From the NCBI RefSeq assembly GCF_016756395.1, contig NZ_AP018365.1, positions 6,141,001 to 6,205,000 on the forward strand: 64,000 nt of DNA. Reading direction: 5' to 3'. Positions 33,354 to 41,994 of the stretch are shown in pieces. The notes beneath the pieces are model-generated. The model had not been told where the DNA came from. It was given only the letters and a program-made list of their open reading frames with translations, and did no database searches. Position 1 is the stretch's first letter. Every line of letters begins with the position of its first letter. Origin of the DNA: Streptomyces sp. SN-593. GTDB taxonomy: Bacteria; Actinomycetota; Actinomycetes; Streptomycetales; Streptomycetaceae. Both the position numbers and the translations under genes were made by a program.

Positions 33354-34618
33354 AGAGCCAGGAGCAGGAGCAGGGACAGGGCCGGGAAGCGGCGGCCGGG
33401 AAGGGCCGGGACGGGACCGTGGCGGAGCAGACCTCGCTGGACAAGGGCGGACCGGCCGCCGGCACCGAGCCGCAGCCGCGTACCCCCGCGCCCCGCAAAC
33501 CGACCGGGGAACCGCTGCTGACGGTCACCGGGCTGACCAAGCACTTCCCGATCACCAAGGGCCTGCTGCGCCGCCAGGTCGGCGCGGTGCAGGCGGTGGA
33601 CGGCATCGACTTCCAGGTCAACGCGGGCGAGACGCTGGGCGTGGTCGGCGAGTCCGGCTGCGGCAAGTCCACCATGGGCCGGCTGATCACCCGGCTGCTC
33701 GAACCGACCGGCGGGTCCATCGAGTTCGACGGCCGGGACATCACGCACCTGAGCACCGGCGAGATGCGCCCGCTGCGCCGCGACGTGCAGATGATCTTCC
33801 AGGACCCGTACTCGTCGCTCAACCCGCGGCACACCGTCGGCACCATCGTCGGCACGCCTTTCCGGCTCCAGAAGGTCGCCACCGACAACGGCGTGAAGAA
33901 GGAGGTGCAGGGGCTGCTGGAGCTGGTCGGCCTCAGCCCCGAGCACTACAACCGCTACCCGCACGAGTTCTCCGGCGGGCAGCGGCAGCGGATCGGCATC
34001 GCCCGGGCGCTGGCGCTGCGCCCGAAGCTGGTGGTCGCCGACGAGCCGGTCTCCGCGCTGGACGTGTCGATCCAGGCGCAGGTGGTCAACCTGCTGGACG
34101 ACCTCCAGTCCGAACTGGGCCTGACCTACGTGATCATCGCGCACGACCTGTCGGTGATCCGGCACGTCTCGGACCGGATCGCGGTGATGTACCTCGGCAA
34201 GGTGGTGGAACTGGCCGACCGGGAGACGCTGTACAGCACCCCGTTCCACCCGTACACCACCGCGCTGCTGTCCGCGGTGCCGGTGCCGGACCCGAAGCGG
34301 CGCAACCGGCGCACGCTGACGCCGGCGGCCCCCGCCGCGGACGGCGCGGACGCCCCCACGGACGGCGGCGACGGCGCGGAGGCGGCGCGGACGGCGGCCG
34401 CCCCGGTCAGCAGCAACGGCCGCATCCTGCTCACCGGCGACGTGCCCTCGCCGATCTCGCCGCCGGCCGGCTGCCGCTTCCACACCCGCTGCTGGAAGGC
34501 GACACAGGTGTGCACGACCGAGCAGCCGCCGCTGGTCGAGCTCGCCCCCGGCCACCAAGTCGCCTGCCACCACCCGGAGAACGCCGACGACCGGCGTCCG
34601 GAGCCCGCCGTGCGATGA
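33350..34618 (+). CDS. Oligopeptide ABC transporter ATPase, DppF/OppF type
   Basis: A 422-residue ATP-binding subunit. After a 50-residue charged, low-complexity N-terminal extension (SQEQEQGQGREAAAGKGRDG) comes the ATPase with Walker A GESGCGKST, signature FSGGQRQRIGIARAL, Walker B LVVADEPVSALDVS and AHDLSVI. The C-terminal domain contains an Ala/Asp/Gly-rich insertion and PAGCRFHTRCWKATQVC. The N-terminal extension is unusual, but the GTGA overlap with the previous gene supports the early start; a later GTG near VAEQTSL is the alternative. It ends the peptide transporter operon. Confidence 0.94.
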   Translation: MKSQEQEQGQGREAAAGKGRDGTVAEQTSLDKGGPAAGTEPQPRTPAPRKPTGEPLLTVTGLTKHFPITKGLLRRQVGAVQAVDGIDFQVNAGETLGVVGESGCGKSTMGRLITRLLEPTGGSIEFDGRDITHLSTGEMRPLRRDVQMIFQDPYSSLNPRHTVGTIVGTPFRLQKVATDNGVKKEVQGLLELVGLSPEHYNRYPHEFSGGQRQRIGIARALALRPKLVVADEPVSALDVSIQAQVVNLLDDLQSELGLTYVIIAHDLSVIRHVSDRIAVMYLGKVVELADRETLYSTPFHPYTTALLSAVPVPDPKRRNRRTLTPAAPAADGADAPTDGGDGAEAARTAAAPVSSNGRILLTGDVPSPISPPAGCRFHTRCWKATQVCTTEQPPLVELAPGHQVACHHPENADDRRPEPAVR

Positions 34619-34666
34619 CGCGGCGGCGGCTACTGTTCCGCCACGCCGCCCCCTATCGTCAAGGGC

Positions 34667-35464
34667 ATGGTCGAAGACGCGCAAGGGACTCCGGACGGCG
34701 GACCGGCCGGCGGCAGCGGTGGGACCGGGAGGGTGCTGCTGAGCATCGAGGCGGTGAGCAAGCGGTTCGGCGACTTCGTCGCGCTGCGCGACGTGGACCT
34801 GGACGTGCACGAGGGCGAGGTCGTCGTCGTGCTCGGCGCGTCCGGCTCCGGCAAGTCCACGCTGTGCCGCTGCGTCAACCGGCTGGAGACGGTCGACTCC
34901 GGCCGGATCGTCTTCGACGGCCGCGAACTGCCGCAGGAGGGCGCCGCGTTGGCGGCGCTGCGGGCCGACGTCGGGATGGTCTTCCAGTCGTTCAACCTGT
35001 TCGCGCACAAGACCGTGCTGGAGAACGTGGTGCTCGGCCCGACCCGGGTGCGCAAGGTGCCCCGGAGCAGGGCGGTCGAGGAGGCGCGGGCACTGCTGGA
35101 GCGGGTGGGCGTGGCCGACAAGGAGTCCCGGCACCCCGCGGAGCTGTCCGGCGGTCAGCAGCAACGCGTCGCCATCGCCCGCGCGTTGGCCATGCACCCC
35201 AAGCTGATGCTCTTCGACGAGCCGACCTCGGCACTCGACCCGGAGATGATCCGGGAGGTGCTCGACGTGATGGTCGGCCTCGCCCGCGACGGCATGACGA
35301 TGGTCGCCGTCACCCACGAGATGGGGTTCGCCCGCCGGGCCGCCGACCGGGTGGTGTTCATGGACGCCGGCCAGGTCGTCGAGACCGGCACACCCGAGGC
35401 GTTCTTCACCGATCCGCGCACCGAGCGCGCCCGCGACTTCCTCTCCACCATCCTCCGGCACTGA
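34667..35464 (+). CDS. Polar amino-acid ABC transporter ATPase (GlnQ/GluA type)
   Basis: A 265-residue ATPase: Walker A GASGSGKST, Q-loop GMVFQSFNLFAHKTVLENV, signature LSGGQQQRVAIARALAM, Walker B LMLFDEPTSALDPEM and VTHEMGFARR are all of the polar amino-acid family. TATCGT stands 7 bases before the ATG, so the transcript may be leaderless, although AAGGGC is also close. It heads a four-gene operon with a binding protein and two permeases. The order ATPase, binding protein, permease, permease equals that of gluABCD of Corynebacterium and Streptomyces; glutamate or a related amino acid is the likely substrate, by inference. Confidence 0.93.
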   Translation: MVEDAQGTPDGGPAGGSGGTGRVLLSIEAVSKRFGDFVALRDVDLDVHEGEVVVVLGASGSGKSTLCRCVNRLETVDSGRIVFDGRELPQEGAALAALRADVGMVFQSFNLFAHKTVLENVVLGPTRVRKVPRSRAVEEARALLERVGVADKESRHPAELSGGQQQRVAIARALAMHPKLMLFDEPTSALDPEMIREVLDVMVGLARDGMTMVAVTHEMGFARRAADRVVFMDAGQVVETGTPEAFFTDPRTERARDFLSTILRH

Positions 35465-35518
35465 CGCCTGACGCCCGAGGCGAGACGCCGGCCAGCCCAC
35501 CCGTACCGAAGGAGATCC

Positions 35519-36526
35519 ATGGTCCCCCAGAAGAACGGCAACCGGTCGGAGCACGGAGACGGAGAAGGCGCCGGACGGGGCCGCAGGCGCCGGGGGGCCG
35601 CGGCCGGCGCGGTGCTCGCCCTGGCCGGCGTGCTGACCGCCTGCGGTGGTGGCGGCGGCTCCTCGCTGCCGCCGGCCGGCGGCGCCCCGGGCGCGGGGAA
35701 GCCGTCGGCGCTCACCCAGGCGCAGGTGGTCGCCGCCGCCCCGGTCGCCCCGGCCTCCGCGATCACCGCCGGCTCCTGGATGGCGAAGGTCAGGAAGCGC
35801 GGCACCCTGCTGGTCGGCGGCACCGACTCCTCCGCGATGTTCTCCCAGCGCAACCCGGTCAGCGGCCAGTTGGAGGGCTTCGACGCCGGACTGTCGCAGA
35901 TGCTGGCGAAGTACGTCACCGGAAAGCCGTCCACGAAGCTCTCCCTGGTCACCGTGGACACCCGCGAGACCATGCTGCAGAACGGCACCGTGGACGCGGT
36001 GTTCGCCACGTACACCATCACCCCGCAGCGCGCCCGGAAGATCGCCTTCGCCGGGCCGTACTACGAGTCGGGCGACGCGATCCTGGTCAAGGCGGGCAAC
36101 AGCACGATCACCGAGCCGGCCGACCTGAACGGCAGGACGGTCGCCACCGAGGGCAACTCCACGGCCGCGCTGGACCTGCGGAAGTTCGCGCCGAAGGCCA
36201 AGACGTTGCTCTTCCAGGAGGACGGCGAGTGCGTGGCCGCGGTCAAGCAGGGACGGGCCGACGCCTACGTGCTGGACCAGGGCATCCTGCTGGGCGACGT
36301 GGCCAACGACCCGGCGCTGAAGGTCGTCGGGCAGCCGTTCACCCAGGAGCCGTACGGCATCGGGCTGCCCAAGGGCGACCCGGAGGCGAAGGCGTTCGTC
36401 AACGCCTGGCTGAAGACGATCTACGCCGACGGCGAGTGGGCCAGGCTGTGGAAGGCCACGATCGGCACCAAGGTGGCCGGCTCGCCGCCCGCGCCGCCCA
36501 CCATCGGCTCCGCCGACGGCTCCTGA
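35519..36526 (+). CDS. Amino-acid-binding lipoprotein (SBP family 3)
   Basis: A 335-residue binding protein. The Arg-rich N-region, hydrophobic core and lipobox LTAC with Cys42 show a lipoprotein. A Gly/Pro/Ala spacer and an amphipathic stretch of about 45 residues precede the family 3 core (MAKVRKRGTLLVGGTDSSAM, GFDAGLSQMLAKYV, DAVFATYTITPQRARKIAFA). GAAGGAGATCC is a strong ribosome-binding site, which suits a protein needed in excess over the permeases. Ligand: glutamate or another polar amino acid, inferred from operon type. Confidence 0.93.
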   Translation: MVPQKNGNRSEHGDGEGAGRGRRRRGAAAGAVLALAGVLTACGGGGGSSLPPAGGAPGAGKPSALTQAQVVAAAPVAPASAITAGSWMAKVRKRGTLLVGGTDSSAMFSQRNPVSGQLEGFDAGLSQMLAKYVTGKPSTKLSLVTVDTRETMLQNGTVDAVFATYTITPQRARKIAFAGPYYESGDAILVKAGNSTITEPADLNGRTVATEGNSTAALDLRKFAPKAKTLLFQEDGECVAAVKQGRADAYVLDQGILLGDVANDPALKVVGQPFTQEPYGIGLPKGDPEAKAFVNAWLKTIYADGEWARLWKATIGTKVAGSPPAPPTIGSADGS

Positions 36527-36535
36527 CGGCCTGCC

Positions 36536-37180
36536 ATGCGTGAGGTCGTCGCACACATCGGTTATCTCGCGGGCGGGCTCGGCACCACCCTGGAGCTGTC
36601 CCTGCTCGGCTTCGCCGGCGCGGTGGTCCTCGGCACCCTCCTGACGGTGATGCGGGTCGGCCCGGTGCTCCCGCTGCGGGTGGTCGGCACTCTGTACGTC
36701 GAGGTGTTCCGCAACGTGCCGCTGCTGGCGTTCCTGGTGCTGTTCGTCTTCGGCCTGCCCGACGCCGGCATCACCTACTCGCTGTTCACCTCCGAGGCGG
36801 TCTGCCTGGCGCTGTACTTCGCCGCCTACGTCTGCGAGGCGGTGCGGGCCGGGATCAACGCGGTCCCGGTCGGGCAGGCGGAGGCGGCCCGCGCGATCGG
36901 GATGACCTTCGGGCAGTCGCTGGCCCTGGTGATCCTCCCGCAGGCGTTCCGCACCATGGTCCAGCCGCTGGCGAACATCTTCATCGGCGTGGTGCTCTCC
37001 TCCTCCCTGGGCGCGGCGGTCGGCGTCAGCGAACTCATCGGCCGCACGCAGTGGCTGGACCTGCAGTACGACGAGCCGGTGCCGACGTTCCTGCTCGCCA
37101 CGGCCGGCTACGTGCTGGTCACCCTGACGGTCGCGCTGCTCGCCGGGCGGCTCCAGAAGCGGATGGCGGTGCGCCGGTGA
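36536..37180 (+). CDS. Amino-acid ABC transporter permease (HisM/GluC type)
   Basis: A 214-residue membrane permease with about five helices. GLGTTLELSLLGFAGAVVLG is the family N-terminus, YVEVFRNVPLLAFLVLFVFG and the ATPase-contact loop GQAEAARAIGMTFGQSLALV are canonical. Its stop overlaps the next permease start by 4 bases (GTGA). It should form a heterodimeric channel with that protein, powered by the ATPase at the start of the operon. Confidence 0.93.
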   Translation: MREVVAHIGYLAGGLGTTLELSLLGFAGAVVLGTLLTVMRVGPVLPLRVVGTLYVEVFRNVPLLAFLVLFVFGLPDAGITYSLFTSEAVCLALYFAAYVCEAVRAGINAVPVGQAEAARAIGMTFGQSLALVILPQAFRTMVQPLANIFIGVVLSSSLGAAVGVSELIGRTQWLDLQYDEPVPTFLLATAGYVLVTLTVALLAGRLQKRMAVRR

Positions 37181-38070
37181 CCGCACCGAACCGCGTGCTC
37201 TTCGACGCGCCCGGCCCGCGGGCCCGGCGCCGGATCCGCGCCGCCACCGCCCTGTCGGTCCTGGTCATCGCCGGGCTGATCGCGCTCGGCCTGCACCAGT
37301 TCGCGCGCCACGGCCAGCTCGACCGCACCCGGTGGCAGCCGTTCGGGCAGTGGCCCTACCAGCGGTTCCTGCTCCAGGGGCTGGTGCGGACGCTGAAGGC
37401 CGCGGGGACGGCCGCGCTCATCGCGCTGCCGGCCGGGGCGCTGCTGGCGCTCGGCCGGCTCTCGCCGCACCGGGTGCTGCGGCTGGCGGCCGGCGGCTTC
37501 GTCGAGCTCTTCCGCTCGGTGCCGCTGCTGCTGGTGCTCTACGTCTTCCTGATGGGCATCCCGCGGGCCGGCTACACCTTCCCGGTCTTCTGGGAGCTGG
37601 TCATCCCGGTGGTGCTGTGCACCTCGGCGCTGCTCGCGGAGGTCTTCCGGGCCGGCGTCCTCGCGCTGGACCCCGGGCAGGCCGAGGCCGGTCACGCGCT
37701 CGGGCTGGGCCGCCGCCAGGTGATGTGGCTGGTGGTGCTGCCCCAGGCGGTCCGCCTGGTGGTGCCCACGCTGGTCTCCCAACTGGTCAGCCTGCTCAAG
37801 GACACCACCCTCGGATACGTCGTCAGCTATCCCGAACTCCTCAACCAGGGCAAGGTGCTGGGCTCCTACACGCACGACTTCCTGCAGAGCTACCTCACGG
37901 TCACGGTGGTCTACGTCGTGGTCAACGCGGCCCTCTCCCAGCTCGCGGAGGCGCTGGAACGCCGCGGCAGGCGCCGCCCGAGGGCGGACAGCGCGGCGGG
38001 GGCCGGCCCGGGCGTGCCCGGGCCGCGGGCGCCGAAGGCCGCCGGCAGTGAGGCGCTGGGCGCGTCCTGA
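37177..38070 (+). CDS. Amino-acid ABC transporter permease (HisQ/GluD type)
   Basis: A 297-residue permease. An N-terminal Arg-rich cytoplasmic segment and one extra helix precede the family core: LQGLVRTLKAAGTAALIALP, VELFRSVPLLLVLYVFLMG and the contact loop GQAEAGHALGLGRRQVMWLV. The last 45 residues are a basic, then Ala/Pro/Gly-rich tail. The GTG overlaps the preceding stop by 4 bases. The 147 bases that follow up to the convergent cysteine desulfurase consist of low-complexity G-rich repeats such as GTGCGGCCGG and show no clear terminator. Confidence 0.93.
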   Translation: MTAPNRVLFDAPGPRARRRIRAATALSVLVIAGLIALGLHQFARHGQLDRTRWQPFGQWPYQRFLLQGLVRTLKAAGTAALIALPAGALLALGRLSPHRVLRLAAGGFVELFRSVPLLLVLYVFLMGIPRAGYTFPVFWELVIPVVLCTSALLAEVFRAGVLALDPGQAEAGHALGLGRRQVMWLVVLPQAVRLVVPTLVSQLVSLLKDTTLGYVVSYPELLNQGKVLGSYTHDFLQSYLTVTVVYVVVNAALSQLAEALERRGRRRPRADSAAGAGPGVPGPRAPKAAGSEALGAS

Positions 38071-38217
38071 GCGGTGGTCCAAGGCGGGCGGGGCAGGGGC
38101 GCCCGGCGTGCGGCGTGGGGCGGAGGCATGGGGCGGGGAGGGCCCCTGGTGCGGCCGGCTGCCCGGTGGGGGCGCCCGGTGCGACCGGGTGCCCGCTGCG
38201 GCCGGGCGCCGGGTGCG

Positions 38218-39390
38218 TCAGGTGCGGCCGGCGGCGCGGGCGCGTTCCACCGCGGGGCCGATCGCCCCGGTCAGGGCCGCCACCTCCTCGGCGGTGGAGG
38301 TGTGCCCGAGGGAGAACCGCAGGGTGCCCCGGGCGTCCGCCGCGGACCTGCCCATCGCGAGCAGCACGTGGCTGGGCTGGGCGATGCCCGCGGTGCACGC
38401 GGAACCGGTGGAGCAGGCGATGCCCTGCGCGTCGAGCAGGAGCAGCAGCACGTCGCCCTCACAGCCCGGAAACGTGAAGTGGGCGTTGCCGGCGAGCCGC
38501 CCGGCGGGGGAGGGGTCGCCGTTGAGCACCGCGTCGGGGACGGCCGCCAGCACCCCGCGCACCAACTCGTCCCGCAGCGCGCCGACATGGCGGACGAACT
38601 CCGCGCGCCGCTCCGCCGCCAGGGTGCCCGCGGTGGCGAACGCGGCGATCGCGGGCACGTCGAGGGTGCCGGACCGGCTGCGCTCCTGGCTGCCGCCGTG
38701 CAGCAGCGGCACGGGCGTGTCCTCGCGGCGCAGCAGCAGCGCGCCGACGCCGTACGGGCCGCCCACCTTGTGCCCGGTGACCGTCATCGCGTCCAGGCCG
38801 CTGCCGGCGAAGTCGAGTGCGACCTGGCCGAACGCCTGCACCGCGTCGGAGTGCATCGGCACGCCGAACTCCCGGGCGACCGCGGCGAGCTCGGGGACCG
38901 GCAACACGGTGCCGACCTCGTTGTTCGCCCACATCACGGTGATCAGGGCCACGTCGTCGGGGCCCGCGCCCCGCTCCAGCGCGGCGCGCAGCGCGTCCGG
39001 CCGCACCCGGCCGAGGGCGTCGACCTCCAGCCACTCCACGACGGCGCCCTCGTGGTCGGCGAGCCAGTACACCGCGTCGAGCACCGCGTGGTGCTCCACG
39101 GGGCTGGCCAGCACCCGCACCCGGCGCGGGTCCTCCGCGCGGCGGGACCAGAACAGGCCCTTCACGGCGAGGTTGTCCGACTCGGTGCCCCCGGCGGTGA
39201 ACACCACCTCGCTCGGCCGCGCCCCCAGCGCCGCGGCCAGCGCCTCCCGGGACTCCTCGACGGTACGGCGCGCCTGCCGGCCGGCTGCGTGGAGTGCGGA
39301 CGCGTTCCCGGTCACCGTCAGGTGCGCGGTCATCGCCCGGACCGCCTCCGGGAGCATCGGCGTCGTGGCGGCGTGATCGAGGTAGGCCAT
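38218..39390 (-). CDS. Cysteine desulfurase (IscS/NifS family)
   Basis: A 390-residue PLP enzyme that takes sulfur from L-cysteine as enzyme-bound persulfide. YLDHAATTPMLPEA at the start, PVEHHAVLD, the PLP lysine in TVTGHKVGGPYGVG (Lys208) and the catalytic loop CSTGSACTAG (Cys332 in the family position) are intact. Family members supply sulfur for Fe-S clusters and for tRNA thiolation. mnmA lies 1.4 kb away, so the tRNA 2-thiouridine pathway is a natural client. The upstream TAGAAT and GGGGATC give a plausible -10 box and ribosome-binding site directly before the ATG. Confidence 0.95.
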   Translation of the reverse strand: MAYLDHAATTPMLPEAVRAMTAHLTVTGNASALHAAGRQARRTVEESREALAAALGARPSEVVFTAGGTESDNLAVKGLFWSRRAEDPRRVRVLASPVEHHAVLDAVYWLADHEGAVVEWLEVDALGRVRPDALRAALERGAGPDDVALITVMWANNEVGTVLPVPELAAVAREFGVPMHSDAVQAFGQVALDFAGSGLDAMTVTGHKVGGPYGVGALLLRREDTPVPLLHGGSQERSRSGTLDVPAIAAFATAGTLAAERRAEFVRHVGALRDELVRGVLAAVPDAVLNGDPSPAGRLAGNAHFTFPGCEGDVLLLLLDAQGIACSTGSACTAGIAQPSHVLLAMGRSAADARGTLRFSLGHTSTAEEVAALTGAIGPAVERARAAGRT

Positions 39391-39739
39391 GATCCCCAGA
39401 TTCTAGAGGGTGCCCCTGACCCGCCGGGGTGGTCGGTCCCGTCGGTCCCGGGACCACCTGCCCGTGGCCGGTCGAGCGCGCCGTTTTCCGCGCACCTCGG
39501 GCCTGCGTCGTGGGGGTTCCCGTGGCGTCTCCGGCCGCGGGCCGGTGGCTGGCTGAGGGCGCCGCCCCGCCCCCAGGGCTTCGCCTGGGGGTGCCCCCAG
39601 CGCCGGCGCGGGGCGCACCCCTTGCCCGCGGGAGGCGCCGCGCCCGCCGAGGGGGCGCTGGGGCCCTCCGGGCGGCCCGGGGGCCCTCCCACCGGGAGGC
39701 GGACCCGGGGACGGCAGTACGGGGCGGCTCGGGGGGCCG
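39391..39739. other. Intergenic region with stable hairpins
   Basis: The 349 bases carry the promoter of the cysteine desulfurase gene at the left and the 3' side of the thioesterase gene at the right. CCCCCAGG-N6-CCTGGGGG (39570-39591) is a perfect 8-bp-arm hairpin of the kind found repeatedly between Streptomyces genes, followed at once by GGGGGTGCCCCC; either could terminate thioesterase transcripts. Long open frames cross the region but lack any family resemblance. Confidence 0.5.
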
Positions 39740-40600
39740 TTACCCGCGGGGCGCCCTCGCCAGTTGGCGCGACTGCGCCACCAGGCGGTCGGCGCTGTCC
39801 CAGACCTCGGCGTCCTCCTCCAGCAGCCCGCCCGCGAGGTTCCGCGTGGTGAGCGAGACCCGCACCGGCCCGGGCGCGGGCCGGCACCGCAGGTGCACCG
39901 TGAGTTCGAGCGTCGGGGTCCACCCCTGGAGCCCGAGGTCGAACGCGGTCGGCGGCAGCGCGTCGACCGCCAGCAGGAGCGACAGCGGGTCGTGGTCGCG
40001 GCCGTCCGCCAGCCCGAGCCACCCGCGGATGACGCCGGCCCCGGACGGCGCCCCGACCGCCCACCCGGCGGTCGCGGGGTCGAGCCGCAGGTCCAGCCGG
40101 TCCATGATCGCGGTGGACCCGACGAACGGCGCGCCCTCCGGCGCGCTCTCGCGGCCCACGCACGCGTCGTACGCCGGCATCAGGGGAGGCCGGGCCGAGG
40201 TGCGCACGTCGTCGGGGAGCGCGTCGAGCGCGCTGTGGCCGGCCAGCACCCGCAGCCGTTCGACCTCGGTGCCGTCCTCCGCGCGCTGGAGGAGGAACGC
40301 CTGTCCCGTCGACATGGTCCGCCCGACCCGCACGGTCTGCGTCCGGATCACGGCGGGCCCGGCCGTCGCCGGGGTCAGGTAGTGCGCGGTGATCGTCAGC
40401 GGGTCCGGGTGCGGCAGCCACGCGCGCAGGGCACGGGCGGCCACCGCGAGCAGGTACCCGCCGTTGACCGCCGAGCCGATCGTCCACCCCTCGGACAGCT
40501 CCGCGTCGTACACCCCGGGCTCGTCGGCCCTGGCCGCCACCGAGGTGTCCCGGTCGAACTCGCTGTCGTCGATGGCCGCGCGGGCCGTGCTCAGTGCCAT
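39740..40600 (-). CDS. Acyl-CoA thioesterase II-like protein (TesB, double hotdog)
   Basis: A 286-residue protein with the TesB-like layout: an N-terminal hotdog half (SEGWTIGSAVNGGYLLAVAA, ITAHYLTPATAGPAVIRTQT, GRTMSTGQAFLLQ) and a C-terminal half (GLADGRDHDPLSLLLAVDAL, GWTPTLELTVHLR). It would hydrolyse acyl-CoA to free acid and CoA, or bind such compounds. TAACAT lies 5 bases before the ATG, so a leaderless message is possible. A TetR-type operator-like palindrome sits 54 bases upstream of the start, and acyl-CoA-responsive TetR regulators would fit. It is divergent from mnmA. Confidence 0.88.
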   Translation of the reverse strand: MALSTARAAIDDSEFDRDTSVAARADEPGVYDAELSEGWTIGSAVNGGYLLAVAARALRAWLPHPDPLTITAHYLTPATAGPAVIRTQTVRVGRTMSTGQAFLLQRAEDGTEVERLRVLAGHSALDALPDDVRTSARPPLMPAYDACVGRESAPEGAPFVGSTAIMDRLDLRLDPATAGWAVGAPSGAGVIRGWLGLADGRDHDPLSLLLAVDALPPTAFDLGLQGWTPTLELTVHLRCRPAPGPVRVSLTTRNLAGGLLEEDAEVWDSADRLVAQSRQLARAPRG

Positions 40601-40653
40601 ACCACATGTTACCCAGCGGTAAGACGGGCTTGTCCAGCCTTTCCCGGGCAAAG

Positions 40654-40671
40654 ACCGAGCGAGCGCTCAGT
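40654..40671. promoter_or_regulatory. TetR-type operator-like palindrome between thioesterase and mnmA genes
   Basis: ACCGAGCGAGCGCTCAGT is an imperfect 18-bp palindrome (7 of 9 pairs) with the ACCGAGCG/CGCTCxGT look of binding sites for fatty-acid-type TetR regulators. It lies 54 bases upstream of the thioesterase start. No regulator gene is adjacent, so a regulator encoded elsewhere would have to act here. Confidence 0.45.
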
Positions 40672-40821
40672 GTCCGGCGGCCGTCCTTCCCGCCTCGGCG
40701 CCCGCCCCGCGAGTCCGCACCTCCGCCCGTCCCCGCCCCGGCGCCCCGTCCGCCCCTGCCCCCGCCCCTGCCCCCGTCCAGGGCGCGCGGACCGGGCCGG
40801 GGGGCCCGTTACCCTGGTCGG

Positions 40822-41994
40822 GTGACCGATTTCCCGACCGAGCCGCCGCGGCAGCGGCTCCGCGTGCTGGCCGCCATGAGCGGCGGCGTCGACTCCGCGG
40901 TCGCGGCCGCCCGGGCCGCGGAGGCGGGCCACGACGTGACCGGGGTGCACCTGGCCCTGTCCGCCAACCCGCAGAGCTTCCGTACCGGCGCCCGCGGCTG
41001 CTGCACCCTGGAGGACTCCCGGGACGCCCGGCGGGCCGCCGACGTGATCGGCATCCCCTTCTACGTGTGGGACCTCGCCGACCGCTTCCGCGAGGACGTG
41101 GTGGACGACTTCGTCGCCGAGTACGCCGCCGGCCGCACCCCGAACCCCTGCCTGCGCTGCAACGAGAAGATCAAGTTCGCCGCGCTCCTCGACAAGGCCC
41201 TCGCCCTCGGCTTCGACGCGGTCTGCACCGGCCACTACGCCGCCGTGCGCACCGCCCCCGACGGCAGCCGCGAACTGCACCGCTCCGGCGACGCCGCCAA
41301 GGACCAGAGCTACGTCCTCGGCGTGCTGGACCAGCAGCAGCTCGCACACGCGATGTTCCCGCTCGGCGACACCGCGGCCACCAAGGACGAGATCCGCGCC
41401 GAGGCCGAGCGCCGCGGCCTGACCGTGGCCCGCAAGCCCGACAGCCATGACATCTGCTTCATCGCCGACGGCGACACCCAGGGCTTCCTCGCCCAGCGGC
41501 TCGGCACCCGCGAGGGCGACATCGTGGACGAGAGCGGCGCCGTGGTCGGCACCCACACCGGCGCGTACGGCTTCACCGTCGGCCAGCGCAAGGGCCTGCG
41601 GCTCGGTGTGCCCGCCGACGACGGCAAGCCGCGCTACGTCCTGGACATCTCGCCGGTGGACAACACCGTCACCGTCGGCCCCGCCGAGGCCCTCGACGTG
41701 ACCGCGCTCACCGCGATCCGCCCGCGCTGGTGCGGCACCCCGCCCGCCGGCCCGGCCGCGTACACCGCCCAGTTGCGCGCCCACGGCGAGGAGGCGCCGG
41801 CCACCGCCGAACTCCTCGACGGCACCCTGCACGTCTCCCTCGGCCGGCCGATGCGCGGCATCGCCCCCGGCCAGGCGGTCGTGCTCTACGACGGCACCCG
41901 TGTGGTCGGCTCCGCGACCATCGCCGCCACCGACCGCGACCGCGAGCGCCGCCGCGACCGCCCCGCCCCGGCCGGCGCGGGACGCACCGCGTGA
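40822..41994 (+). CDS. mnmA: tRNA-specific 2-thiouridylase MnmA
   Basis: A 390-residue enzyme that puts sulfur on U34 of Lys, Glu and Gln tRNAs. The PP-loop SGGVDSAV (20-27) activates the uridine with ATP; Cys110 in NPCLRCNEKIKF and Cys211 in DICFIAD are the catalytic pair. FTVGQRKGLRLGVP is also canonical. TACCCT lies 6 bases before the GTG and no ribosome-binding site is seen, so it is probably leaderless. Its stop overlaps the next gene by 4 bases. The nearby cysteine desulfurase is the likely sulfur source. Confidence 0.96.
   Translation: MTDFPTEPPRQRLRVLAAMSGGVDSAVAAARAAEAGHDVTGVHLALSANPQSFRTGARGCCTLEDSRDARRAADVIGIPFYVWDLADRFREDVVDDFVAEYAAGRTPNPCLRCNEKIKFAALLDKALALGFDAVCTGHYAAVRTAPDGSRELHRSGDAAKDQSYVLGVLDQQQLAHAMFPLGDTAATKDEIRAEAERRGLTVARKPDSHDICFIADGDTQGFLAQRLGTREGDIVDESGAVVGTHTGAYGFTVGQRKGLRLGVPADDGKPRYVLDISPVDNTVTVGPAEALDVTALTAIRPRWCGTPPAGPAAYTAQLRAHGEEAPATAELLDGTLHVSLGRPMRGIAPGQAVVLYDGTRVVGSATIAATDRDRERRRDRPAPAGAGRTA

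Noticed and set aside
33080..37186. Very long open frame (1368 codons) on the minus strand across both ABC transporter operons
   Set aside because: It is antisense to eight clear genes, has low-complexity Arg/Gly/His composition and no domain; it results from the GC-rich codon bias of the plus strand.
39391..39739. Small genes in the gap between cysteine desulfurase and thioesterase genes
   Set aside because: Open frames exist on both strands, but they are interrupted by strong hairpins and show no ribosome-binding site or family pattern.
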